This document shows, piece after piece, positions 5,907 through 12,808 of a stretch of DNA of 21,250 nucleotides (positions within the stretch are counted from its first letter, which is position 1; every line of letters begins with the position of its first letter). The stretch covers positions 1 to 21,250 of the forward strand of contig JBBDQV010000159.1 in NCBI GenBank assembly GCA_040905845.1, written 5' to 3'. Made by a program: the position numbers and the translations under genes. A model generated the notes under the pieces. It made no database searches. It was not told the DNA's origin and worked only from the letters and a program-made list of their open reading frames with translations. The DNA comes from VGDP01 sp040905845. Its GTDB lineage: Bacteria; Pseudomonadota; Alphaproteobacteria; SP197.

Positions 5907-6700
5907 CGCCCGAACCCGCGCGCGACCTCGACGACGCCGCGCACGCGTTCGGCGGCGATGTGCTCGCCAAATTTCAGGCTGGTGCCGACGATCGCCCCGT
6001 CGGCGATCGTGAGCAGCGCGCGCGCGTTGGCGGCGTCGAGCCCGCTGCCGATCAGCACCGGCATGGCGCCGGCGCCCTGCTTGGCGCGGGCGACGTCCTC
6101 GACCGTGGGCGGCTGCCCGGTGCGCTCGCCGCTGACGATCACCGCGTCGGCCCCGGCCGCGCGGGCGAGACGGGCCGACTCGGCGAGGCTGCGCTCGATG
6201 GTCATGGTCGCGTACTTGACCTGGATGTCCGCCAGGACCAGGACGGCGTTGGCGCCGATGCGCTCGCGGTAGGCCATCAGCCCGGCCGGATCGATGCGCA
6301 TGGCCCCGCCGTACTCGGGGCGCTTCATGGGGTCGACGAAGTAGTCGGTGCGCATGAAGCGCGCGCCGGCGGCGAGCGCCACCGCGAGCGAGGCCTCGGG
6401 GTCGTTGATCAGGATCTCGGCGCCGACCACCGCGCGCCTCGCGACCGCGACGACCTCGGCCGTGATGCGCGTCATGCACGCGATGGACTCGCGCGCCGCG
6501 AGAAGAGTGTGAGGCCGGTCGTATTCGTTCTCGACCAGGATGCCGTCGGCGCCGCCCGCCTCGAGCGCCGCCGTGTCGGCGAGCGCCTTGGCCACTGCGG
6601 CATCCAGCCCTGGTGAGTTTGGATAGCCGGGGAGCGCCGGCAGGTGAATGACGCCGATGATCGGCTTTTGCGCCGGAAACAGGTCGCGAAAGTCGGCCAC
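5903..6700 (-). CDS. BtpA/SgcQ family protein
   Basis: A 265-residue TIM-barrel protein of the BtpA/SgcQ family. BtpA is known for photosystem I biogenesis in cyanobacteria and SgcQ lies in a sugar-use gene set in enterics; the chemistry of the family is poorly defined. Family marks include IIGVIHLPALPGYP at residues 14-27, GGADGILVENEYDRPH, AGARFMRTDYFVD, VLADIQVKYA, ADAVIVSGERTGQPP, VLIGSGLDAANA and ADGAIVGTSLK. The GTG at 6698-6700 begins one base after the mrp stop, and the stop overlaps the kinase ATG. Co-transcription with a PfkB kinase suggests a shared sugar or nucleoside-like substrate (inference). Confidence 0.88.
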   Translation of the reverse strand: MADFRDLFPAQKPIIGVIHLPALPGYPNSPGLDAAVAKALADTAALEAGGADGILVENEYDRPHTLLAARESIACMTRITAEVVAVARRAVVGAEILINDPEASLAVALAAGARFMRTDYFVDPMKRPEYGGAMRIDPAGLMAYRERIGANAVLVLADIQVKYATMTIERSLAESARLARAAGADAVIVSGERTGQPPTVEDVARAKQGAGAMPVLIGSGLDAANARALLTIADGAIVGTSLKFGEHIAAERVRGVVEVARGFGR

Positions 6701-6701
6701 G

Positions 6702-7796
6702 CTACTGGATCACGATGCGCGGGGCCTGGCGCGCGCCGGCGCCGTGGGCTTCGTCGATCTTGCGCGCGACCGCGTCGGCGATCGCGAGATAGACCTTGGC
6801 GTGCGGGCTCGCGGGCTGGGTCGCGACGATGGGCCGGCCGCCGTCCGAGCTCTCGCGGATGTCGATGTGCAAGGGGATCTCGCCCAGGAAATCGACGCCG
6901 AGCTCCTCGGCGGTCGCGCGCGCGCCGCCGTGGCCGAAGATGTCGGCCCGGTGCCCGCACGCCGGGCACAGGAAATAGCTCATGTTCTCGACGATGCCGA
7001 ACACCGGCACATCGACCTTGCGGAACATGTTGAGCCCCTTGCGCGCGTCGATCAGCGCGATGTCCTGGGGGGTCGAGACGATCACGGCGCCGCTCAGCGG
7101 CACCCGCTGGGACATGGTGAGCTGGGTGTCGCCGGTGCCGGGCGGCAGGTCGCACACGAGCACGTCGAGCTCGCCCCACGCGACCTGATAGAACATCTGC
7201 TCGAGCGCCTGGACGACCATGGGCCCGCGCCAGACCATCGGCGTGTCCTCGCCGACCAGGAACCCCATCGACATCACCTTGACGCCGAAGTTCTCCTTGG
7301 GGTCGAGGCTGCGCCCGTCGCGCGAATCGGGCCGCCCCTTCAGGCCCATCATGCGCGGGATCGACGGGCCGTAGACGTCGGCGTCGAGCAGGCCGACGCG
7401 GCGGCCCAGCGCGGCCAGCGCGAGCGCGAGGTTGACGGCGGTGGTCGACTTGCCGACGCCGCCCTTGCCCGAGGCGACGGCCAGGATGGCGCCGATGCCG
7501 GGAATCCCGGGCTTCGGCGCCGGCGCGGGCCGCTTCGGCTCGGGCGCCTTGTGCGCGGTCAGCACGGCGCTGACCGAAAGGACGCCGGGCAGGCGCTCGA
7601 CCGCCTGCTCGCACGCGCGGCGCAGGGGCTCCTTGCGCTCGGCCTCGGCGGGGTCGATCTCGAGCGCGAAGCCGACGTTGCCGTCGCGCACCACGACGCC
7701 CGAGACCATGCCGAGCGTGACCACGTCGCGCCCACGCTCGGGGTCCACGACGCCCGCGAGGGCCCGCATCACCTGATCCTCTCCGACCCTCGCCAT
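6702..7796 (-). CDS. mrp: Mrp/ApbC family iron-sulfur cluster carrier ATPase
   Basis: A 364-residue cytoplasmic P-loop ATPase that binds and transfers Fe-S clusters to apoproteins. An N-terminal MIP18/DUF59-like domain (about residues 5-82) and a proline-rich linker (82-100) lead to the deviant Walker A motif GKGGVGKST at 110-118. It has LLDADVYGPSIPRMMG near 136-151, DLPPGTGDTQLT near 216-227, and the cluster-binding CPAC with C277 and C280. The ATG at 7794-7796 follows a clear GGAGG at 8-nt spacing. It is divergent from hflK and leads the tight mrp-btpA-pfkB operon. Confidence 0.95.
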   Translation of the reverse strand: MARVGEDQVMRALAGVVDPERGRDVVTLGMVSGVVVRDGNVGFALEIDPAEAERKEPLRRACEQAVERLPGVLSVSAVLTAHKAPEPKRPAPAPKPGIPGIGAILAVASGKGGVGKSTTAVNLALALAALGRRVGLLDADVYGPSIPRMMGLKGRPDSRDGRSLDPKENFGVKVMSMGFLVGEDTPMVWRGPMVVQALEQMFYQVAWGELDVLVCDLPPGTGDTQLTMSQRVPLSGAVIVSTPQDIALIDARKGLNMFRKVDVPVFGIVENMSYFLCPACGHRADIFGHGGARATAEELGVDFLGEIPLHIDIRESSDGGRPIVATQPASPHAKVYLAIADAVARKIDEAHGAGARQAPRIVIQ

Positions 7797-7848
7797 GACG
7801 TTTACCTCCGAAAATCGATCGTCCGCGCGCGCCGACCCCTTGCCGGCG

Positions 7849-7877
7849 TTGCGCCAACAAGCTAGCTGACATATAAG
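7849..7877 (+). promoter_or_regulatory. Putative promoter of hflK
   Basis: TTGCGC (7849-7854) and TATAAG (7872-7877) are separated by 17 bases in the divergent region between mrp and hflK. They would start a transcript with a leader of roughly 75 nt for hflK-hflC. The matching promoter for mrp on the minus strand was not convincing. Confidence 0.42.
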
Positions 7878-7958
7878 GCGACGCGACCCGAGCACCAAGC
7901 GCCGCCGGCCGCGTCGTCATTTGACCGGGTTCGGCGGCGCAGGAGGCAAGCGTCAAAC

Positions 7959-9059
7959 ATGCCGTGGTCGAACCAGGGCGGAGGTGGCGGCTGGCAGGGC
8001 GGCGGCCCGCAAGGGCCGTGGGGCCGCGGTCCGTCGGGGCCGACGCCGCCCGATCTCGAGGATCTGTTACGGCGCGGCCAGGACCGCGTGCGCCAGATGT
8101 TGCCGGGCGGGCTCGGCGGCGGGCGCGGCATCGCCGTTGTCGCCGCCCTGGTGATCGCCGTGTGGGCGGCGACCGGGCTCTATCGCGTACTGCCCGACGA
8201 GCAGGGCGTCGAGCTGGTGTTCGGCAAGTGGGTCCAGACGACCCAGGCCGGGCTCAACTACAACTATCCGGCGCCGATCGGCGAGGTGTTCACGCCCAAG
8301 GTGACCCGCGTCAACCGGGTCGACATCGGTTTTCGGAGCGAGGGCTCGCTCACCGGCACGAGCCGGTCGATGGCCAACGAGAGCCTGATGCTGACCGGCG
8401 ACGAGAACATCATCGACATCAACTTCGTCGTGTTCTGGGTCATCGAGGACGCCGGCAAGTACCTGTTCAACATCCGCGCGCCCGACGACACGGTGAAGGA
8501 TGTCGCCGAGAGCGCCATGCGCGAGGTCGTCGGCAAGCAGGAAATCGCGAGCGCGCTGGCCGAGGGGCGCAGCATCGTCGAGGTGGGAACGCTCGAGCTC
8601 ATGCAGCGCGTGCTCGACGATTACGGCTCGGGCATCCGCATCGGTCAGGTCGAGCTGCAAAAAGTCGACCCGCCGGCCGCGGTGATCGACTCGTTCCGCG
8701 ACGTCCAGGCCGCGCGCGCCGACAAGGACCGCTTCATCAACCAGGCCGAGGCGTACCGCAACTCGGTGCTGCCGGTCGCCCAGGGCGAGGCGGCCAAGCT
8801 GATCCAGGAGGCGGAGGCCTACAAGCAAGAGACCATCAACCGCGCGCTCGGCGAGGCGAATCGCTTCACGGCGGTCTACGACCAGTACGTCCAGGCCAAG
8901 GACGTGACCAAGCGCCGGCTCTATATCGAGACCATGCAGGACATCCTGACCGGCATGAACAAGATCATCATCGATTCGCGGGGCTCGGGCACCCAGGGTG
9001 TGCTGCCCTACCTGCCGCTGCCCGCGCTCCAAAGCAAGCCGGCGGAAGGGACCCCCTAG
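7959..9059 (+). CDS. hflK: FtsH protease activity modulator HflK
   Basis: A 366-residue SPFH/prohibitin-type membrane protein that with HflC forms a large ring assembly around the FtsH protease and limits membrane protein degradation. A glycine- and proline-rich cytoplasmic N-terminus (1-55) precedes one transmembrane segment at about 57-75. The SPFH domain follows (RVLPDEQGVELVFGKWVQTTQAGLNYNYPAPIGEV onwards in blocks), with a coiled-coil rich in Ala, Glu and Gln (QAEAYRNSVLPVAQGEAAK) and a C-terminal tail. The ATG at 7959 has AGGAGG about 12 nt upstream. hflC follows after a single base. Confidence 0.96.
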   Translation: MPWSNQGGGGGWQGGGPQGPWGRGPSGPTPPDLEDLLRRGQDRVRQMLPGGLGGGRGIAVVAALVIAVWAATGLYRVLPDEQGVELVFGKWVQTTQAGLNYNYPAPIGEVFTPKVTRVNRVDIGFRSEGSLTGTSRSMANESLMLTGDENIIDINFVVFWVIEDAGKYLFNIRAPDDTVKDVAESAMREVVGKQEIASALAEGRSIVEVGTLELMQRVLDDYGSGIRIGQVELQKVDPPAAVIDSFRDVQAARADKDRFINQAEAYRNSVLPVAQGEAAKLIQEAEAYKQETINRALGEANRFTAVYDQYVQAKDVTKRRLYIETMQDILTGMNKIIIDSRGSGTQGVLPYLPLPALQSKPAEGTP

Positions 9060-9060
9060 G

Positions 9061-9936
9061 ATGCGCGGCAGCCTTGTCCTCATCGCCGTCGCCGCGGCCG
9101 CGATCCTGATCGTCGGCTCGAGCGCGCTTTTCACCGTTCACCAGAACGAGCAGGCCATCGTGCTCCAGTTCGGGGACCCCAAGCGGGTCATCCGCGACCC
9201 GGGGCTGAACTTCAAGCTGCCGTTCGTCCAGGACGTGGTGACCTATGACCGTCGCATCCTCGACTTCAACAACCCGGCCGAGGAGGTCATCGCGGCGGAT
9301 CAAAAACGGCTCGTGGTCGACGCCTTCGCCCGCTACCGGATCGAGGATCCGCTCAAGTTCTACCAGAGCGTCGGCACCGAGGCCGTGGTCGCCGGCCGGC
9401 TCGGCAACCTGCTCAACGCGGCCATGCGCCGGGTCGTCGGCTCGGTCAGCCTGATCGCCGTGGTTTCGGGCGAGCGCGCCGGGCTGATGGCGCGCATCCG
9501 CGACCTGGTCAACGAGGAGGCCAAGCAGTTCGGCGTCAACGTCATCGACGTGCGCATCCGGCGCGTCGACCTGCCCCAGGAGAACAGCGAGGCGATCTAT
9601 AAGCGCATGCAGACCGAGCGCGAGCGCGAAGCGCGCCAGTTCCGCGCCGAAGGCGAGGAGCAATCGCTCAAGATCCGCGCCCAGGCCGACCGCCAGCGCG
9701 CGGTGGTCCTGTCCGAGGCCCGGCGCGATTCGGAGATCCTGCGCGGCGATGGCGACGCCGAGGCGGTGCGCGTCTTCGCCGAGGCGTTCGGCAAGGACAT
9801 CGATTTCTTCTCGTTCTACCGCTCGATGCAGGCCTATCGCGCGGCGCTGGGCAGCGATGACACCACCATGGTGCTGTCGCCCGACAGCGACTTCTTCCAC
9901 TACTTCGGCAGCTCGATCGGCGAGCCCTTGGAGTAG
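9061..9936 (+). CDS. hflC: Protease modulator HflC
   Basis: A 291-residue SPFH-family partner of HflK, anchored by an N-terminal membrane segment at about residues 4-23 and otherwise periplasmic. Family marks include VHQNEQAIVLQFGDPKRV just after the membrane segment, DPGLNFKLPFVQDV, YDRRILD, and the long helical stretch with MQTEREREARQFRAEGEE. The C-terminal block DFFSFYRSMQAYRAAL with SPDSDFFHYF is typical of HflC. The ATG at 9061 lies one base after the hflK stop, so the two are cotranscribed. Confidence 0.96.
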   Translation: MRGSLVLIAVAAAAILIVGSSALFTVHQNEQAIVLQFGDPKRVIRDPGLNFKLPFVQDVVTYDRRILDFNNPAEEVIAADQKRLVVDAFARYRIEDPLKFYQSVGTEAVVAGRLGNLLNAAMRRVVGSVSLIAVVSGERAGLMARIRDLVNEEAKQFGVNVIDVRIRRVDLPQENSEAIYKRMQTEREREARQFRAEGEEQSLKIRAQADRQRAVVLSEARRDSEILRGDGDAEAVRVFAEAFGKDIDFFSFYRSMQAYRAALGSDDTTMVLSPDSDFFHYFGSSIGEPLE

Positions 9937-9970
9937 GATCGGGCGATCGCGTTCCGTCCCGGCCCAGCCC

Positions 9971-10159
9971 ATGAGCGACCTCGCGACCGCGTTGGGCCTC
10001 GTCCTCGTCATCGAGGGCGCGATCTACGCGCTGGCGCCCGAGCAGGCCCAGCGCTTCATGCGGCTGGCGAGCGGCCTCGCGCCGGCGCTCCTGCGCCGGG
10101 GCGGGATCGTCGCCCTCGCGGTCGGCTTCGTCGTCGTTTGGCTGGCGCGCGGCGGCTGA
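9971..10159 (+). CDS. DUF2065 (YjeT-like) small inner-membrane protein
   Basis: A 62-residue protein with two hydrophobic segments at about 5-22 and 44-59 joined by a loop containing PEQAQRFMRLAS. The sequence fits DUF2065, a family of small membrane proteins that often lies next to hflK-hflC; its function is unknown. The ATG at 9971 gives MSDLATALGLVLVIEGA, the usual N-terminus, and follows hflC by 34 bases. Its place between hflC and degP suggests a role with the envelope quality-control genes. Confidence 0.85.
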   Translation: MSDLATALGLVLVIEGAIYALAPEQAQRFMRLASGLAPALLRRGGIVALAVGFVVVWLARGG

Positions 10160-10276
10160 GCGGCGAAGGCGATCACGCGGACGTGAGGTTGCACCAGATC
10201 GACCGCCCACTACATGCTTAGGCGGTCCGACCGGCGCGACGGATGGCGAAACGCGTCACAAAGGATGGAGATCTCG

Positions 10277-11725
10277 ATGCGTCGAATGAGTGGGTTGCTG
10301 GCGGGCCTCGTTCTCGTTCTGGCGGGTGCCGACGCCTCCGCCCGCGGCGCACCCGACAGCTTCGCCGACCTGGCCGAGCGGCTGATGCCGGCGGTGGTCA
10401 ACATCGCGACCTCGCAGCTCGTCGAGCAGCCCCAGGCGATGCCCGAGATGCCGGAGTTCCCCGAAGGCTCGCCGTTCAAGGAGTTCTTCGAGGAGTTCTT
10501 CAACCAGCAGCGGCGCCAGAACGGCGACGAGCCGGCCCGGCGCGCGACCTCGCTCGGCTCCGGGTTCATCATCGACGGCGCCGGCTTCGTGGTCACCAAC
10601 AACCACGTCATCGCCGAGGCCGACGAGATCACCGTCGTGCTCCACGACGGCACCGAGCTCGCGGCCGAGGTCGTCGGGCGCGACGACAAGACCGACCTCG
10701 CCCTGCTCAAGGTCAAGGCCGACCGCGAGCTGCCCCACGTCGGCTTCGGCGACTCGAGCAAGGTTCGCGTCGGCGACTGGGTGCTCGCCGTCGGCAACCC
10801 GTTCGGTTTCGGCAACACCGTCACCGCGGGCATCATCTCGGCCCAGAGCCGCGACATCAACGCCGGTCCCTACGACGATTTCCTGCAGACCGACGCGCCG
10901 ATCAACCGCGGCAATTCGGGCGGACCGCTGTTCAACCTCGATGGCGAGGTGATCGGCATCAACACGGCGATCTTCTCGCCCTCGGGCGGCAGCATCGGCA
11001 TCGGCTTCGCGACGCCGTCGAGCCTCGCCGCCCACGTGATCGGCCAGCTGCGCGAGTTCGGCAAGACCCGGCGCGGCTGGCTCGGCGTGCGCATCCAATC
11101 GGTCGATTCGGACATCGCCGAGGGCTTCGGACTGAGCGAGCCGATCGGCGCCTTGGTCGCGAGCGTGACCCAGGGCGGACCGGCGGCCGAGGCGGGCATC
11201 GAGGCGGGCGACGTCATCGTCGGCTTCGACGGCAAGCCGATCGAGACCATGCGCATGTTGCCCCGCGTGGTGGCGGAGACCGAGGTCGGCAAGGTGGTCA
11301 AGGTCGAGATCGTGCGCGCCGGCGAGCGCAAGACATTCGACATCGTGCTCGGCGAACTGCCCGAGGACGACCAGCTCGCCGCGCTCGAATCGGAAGGCGA
11401 GGCGGCCCCCGACGTGGGGCCCGAGGTCGCGGCGCTGGGCATGACGCTCGGCACCCTGACGCCCGAGGCGCGCGAGCAATTCGGCGTTGGCGCGGACGTC
11501 GCGGGCGCGCTCGTGACCAAGGTCGATCCCGCCGGAACGGCGGCCGAGGCCGGCATCGCCCCGGGCGACGTGCTGATCGAGGTGGCCCAGCAGGAGGTGG
11601 CCTCGCCCGCCGACGTGACCCGCCTGGTCGAGGCGGCGAAGGCGGCGGACGCGAAGAAGATCGTCGTGCTGCTCGACCGCCAGGGCGACCGGCGGTTCGT
11701 CGCGCTCGACGCCGGCGAGCCCTGA
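10277..11725 (+). CDS. degP: Do/DegP-like periplasmic serine endopeptidase
   Basis: A 482-residue HtrA-family protease and chaperone of the periplasm. A signal peptide (residues 1-22: MRRM then a Leu/Val/Ala core ending ASA) precedes the trypsin-like domain with triad H110 (NNHVI), D140 (KTDLALLKV) and S214 (GNSGGPLF). Two PDZ domains follow: the first from about RRGWLGVRIQ with GGPAAEAGIEAGDVIVG, the second near the C-terminus with AEAGIAPGDVLIEV. The ATG at 10277 is preferred because GGAG lies 6 nt upstream; an ATG at 10265 would add four residues. The stop shares four bases (CTGA) with the apparent miaA start. DegQ-like naming would be equally fair. Confidence 0.94.
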   Translation: MRRMSGLLAGLVLVLAGADASARGAPDSFADLAERLMPAVVNIATSQLVEQPQAMPEMPEFPEGSPFKEFFEEFFNQQRRQNGDEPARRATSLGSGFIIDGAGFVVTNNHVIAEADEITVVLHDGTELAAEVVGRDDKTDLALLKVKADRELPHVGFGDSSKVRVGDWVLAVGNPFGFGNTVTAGIISAQSRDINAGPYDDFLQTDAPINRGNSGGPLFNLDGEVIGINTAIFSPSGGSIGIGFATPSSLAAHVIGQLREFGKTRRGWLGVRIQSVDSDIAEGFGLSEPIGALVASVTQGGPAAEAGIEAGDVIVGFDGKPIETMRMLPRVVAETEVGKVVKVEIVRAGERKTFDIVLGELPEDDQLAALESEGEAAPDVGPEVAALGMTLGTLTPEAREQFGVGADVAGALVTKVDPAGTAAEAGIAPGDVLIEVAQQEVASPADVTRLVEAAKAADAKKIVVLLDRQGDRRFVALDAGEP

Positions 11726-12690
11726 ACGCGCGCGGCCCGGCGGACGGGCCGGTCGTCGTCGTCGCCGGGCCGACGGCCTCCGGCAAGTCGGCCTTGGCGG
11801 TCGCGCTGGGCGGCGCGCTCGGCGGCGTCGTCATCAACGCCGACGCACTCCAGCTCTATCGCGAGCTCGCGGTCCTGACCGCGCGCCCGACGCTGCCGGA
11901 CATCGCCGATGTGCCCCACCGGCTGTTCGGCGTGCTGGGCTGCGCCGAAGCTGCCTCGGCCGCCCGCTGGGCCGCGCTCGCGCGCGCCGAGGCCCGCGCG
12001 GCCTGGGCGTCGGGTCGGCTGCCGATCCTGGCGGGCGGCACGGGGCTCTATATCGCGGTCTTTCTCGACGGTCTCGCGCCCGTGCCGGATGTCCCGGCCG
12101 ACGTCCGCGCCGTGGTGCGCGAGCGCCTGGGCCGGCTGGGCGCGCGGGCCCTGCACGCCGAGCTCGCCCGGCGCGACCCGGCCGGCGCGGCGGCGCTGCG
12201 CCCCAGCGACAGCCAGCGCGTGGCGCGCGCGACCGAGGTGCTGGAGGCGACCGGACGGCCGCTATCGTGGTGGCGGGCCAGGCCGCGCGATGGCGGGCAT
12301 CGCGGTCGGTCGCTCGAGCTGGTGCTCGAGCCACCCCGCGATCGCCTCTATGCCGCGTGCGACCGCCGGTTTGGGCGCATGCTGGCCCACGGCGCGATCG
12401 ACGAGGCGGCGGCGGTCATGGGGCTGGGGCTGGGCGGCGACCGGCCGTGCCTAAAGGCGCTCGGCCTCGGCGAACTCGGCCTCTATTTGCGCGGCCGGAT
12501 CAGCCTGGCGGAGGCGGGCCGGCGGGCGCGCCAGGCGACCCGCAACTATGCCAAGCGCCAGGCGACCTGGTTCCGGCACCAGTTGAACGACGCCGTCCGG
12601 CTGGCCGAGCCGCGACCGGCCGATACGCTCCGGCGCGCGCGCGAGCTCGCCGCTCGGTTTGCTGTTGACCGTCCCAGGTCTTGCGAATAA
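11722..12690 (+). CDS. miaA: tRNA dimethylallyltransferase MiaA, apparent CTG start
   Basis: Adds a dimethylallyl group to A37 of tRNAs that read UNN codons. The 322-residue frame has the P-loop GPTASGKS right at the N-terminus, NADALQLYRELAVLTARP, PHRLFGVL, GGTGLYI, PSDSQRVARATEVLEATG and the C-terminal RQATRNYAKRQATWFRHQL, all standard MiaA blocks. No ATG, GTG or TTG exists in frame before the P-loop within about 80 bases; the only sensible start is CTG at 11722, overlapping the degP stop as CTGA. The usual DS of the DSxQ-like motif is D41-A42 here. A sequence error at an ancestral ATGA is the main alternative. Confidence 0.9.
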   Translation: MNARGPADGPVVVVAGPTASGKSALAVALGGALGGVVINADALQLYRELAVLTARPTLPDIADVPHRLFGVLGCAEAASAARWAALARAEARAAWASGRLPILAGGTGLYIAVFLDGLAPVPDVPADVRAVVRERLGRLGARALHAELARRDPAGAAALRPSDSQRVARATEVLEATGRPLSWWRARPRDGGHRGRSLELVLEPPRDRLYAACDRRFGRMLAHGAIDEAAAVMGLGLGGDRPCLKALGLGELGLYLRGRISLAEAGRRARQATRNYAKRQATWFRHQLNDAVRLAEPRPADTLRRARELAARFAVDRPRSCE

Positions 12691-12693
12691 TTT
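12665..12693 (+). promoter_or_regulatory. Putative promoter of the ilvBNC operon
   Basis: TTGACC (12665-12670) and TAATTT (12688-12693) are 17 bases apart, with the -10 box on the miaA stop codon. The predicted start near 12700 gives a leader of about 105 nt before ilvB, containing a short ORF and hairpins. Confidence 0.5.
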
Positions 12694-12709
12694 CAAAGAC
12701 TTGCCGCGT

Positions 12710-12808
12710 ATGCACAGGCGTTGCCTCGGAGTGATGGCGACGCCTGCGGAATCCGTCAGCCCGGTCGGGGACCGACGCGCGCGGCCGGCATCGAGGAGGT
12801 CGTCGTGA
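12710..12808 (+). CDS. Possible 32-codon upstream ORF in the ilvB leader
   Basis: ATG at 12710 opens a frame (MHRRCLGVMATPAESVSPVG and on) that ends with TGA at 12806-12808, overlapping the ilvB GTG start by GTGA. It has no strong ribosome binding site and no run of Leu, Ile or Val codons (one Leu, three Val plus scattered others), so a classical attenuating leader peptide is not obvious. Translational coupling to ilvB is possible. It may also be a chance frame. Confidence 0.25.
   Translation: MHRRCLGVMATPAESVSPVGDRRARPASRRSS
12716..12745 (+). promoter_or_regulatory. Hairpin in the ilvB leader
   Basis: AGGCGTTGCC (12716-12725) pairs with GGCGACGCCT (12736-12745) over 10 bp including one G-U pair, with a 10-nt loop. 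A second small stem CGGTC/GACCG lies at 12762-12774. There is no T-run. The position just after the predicted transcription start fits a 5' UTR control or stability element. Confidence 0.4.

Noticed and set aside
5103..7865. Plus-strand frames of about 390-405 codons opposite pfkB, btpA and mrp
   Set aside because: Antisense shadows of clear minus-strand enzymes; products show only biased composition.
10243..11721. N-terminal half of an 815-codon frame leading into miaA
   Set aside because: It lies out of frame within degP and is Arg-rich nonsense; only the part from 11722 on encodes MiaA. A degP-miaA fusion is not supported.
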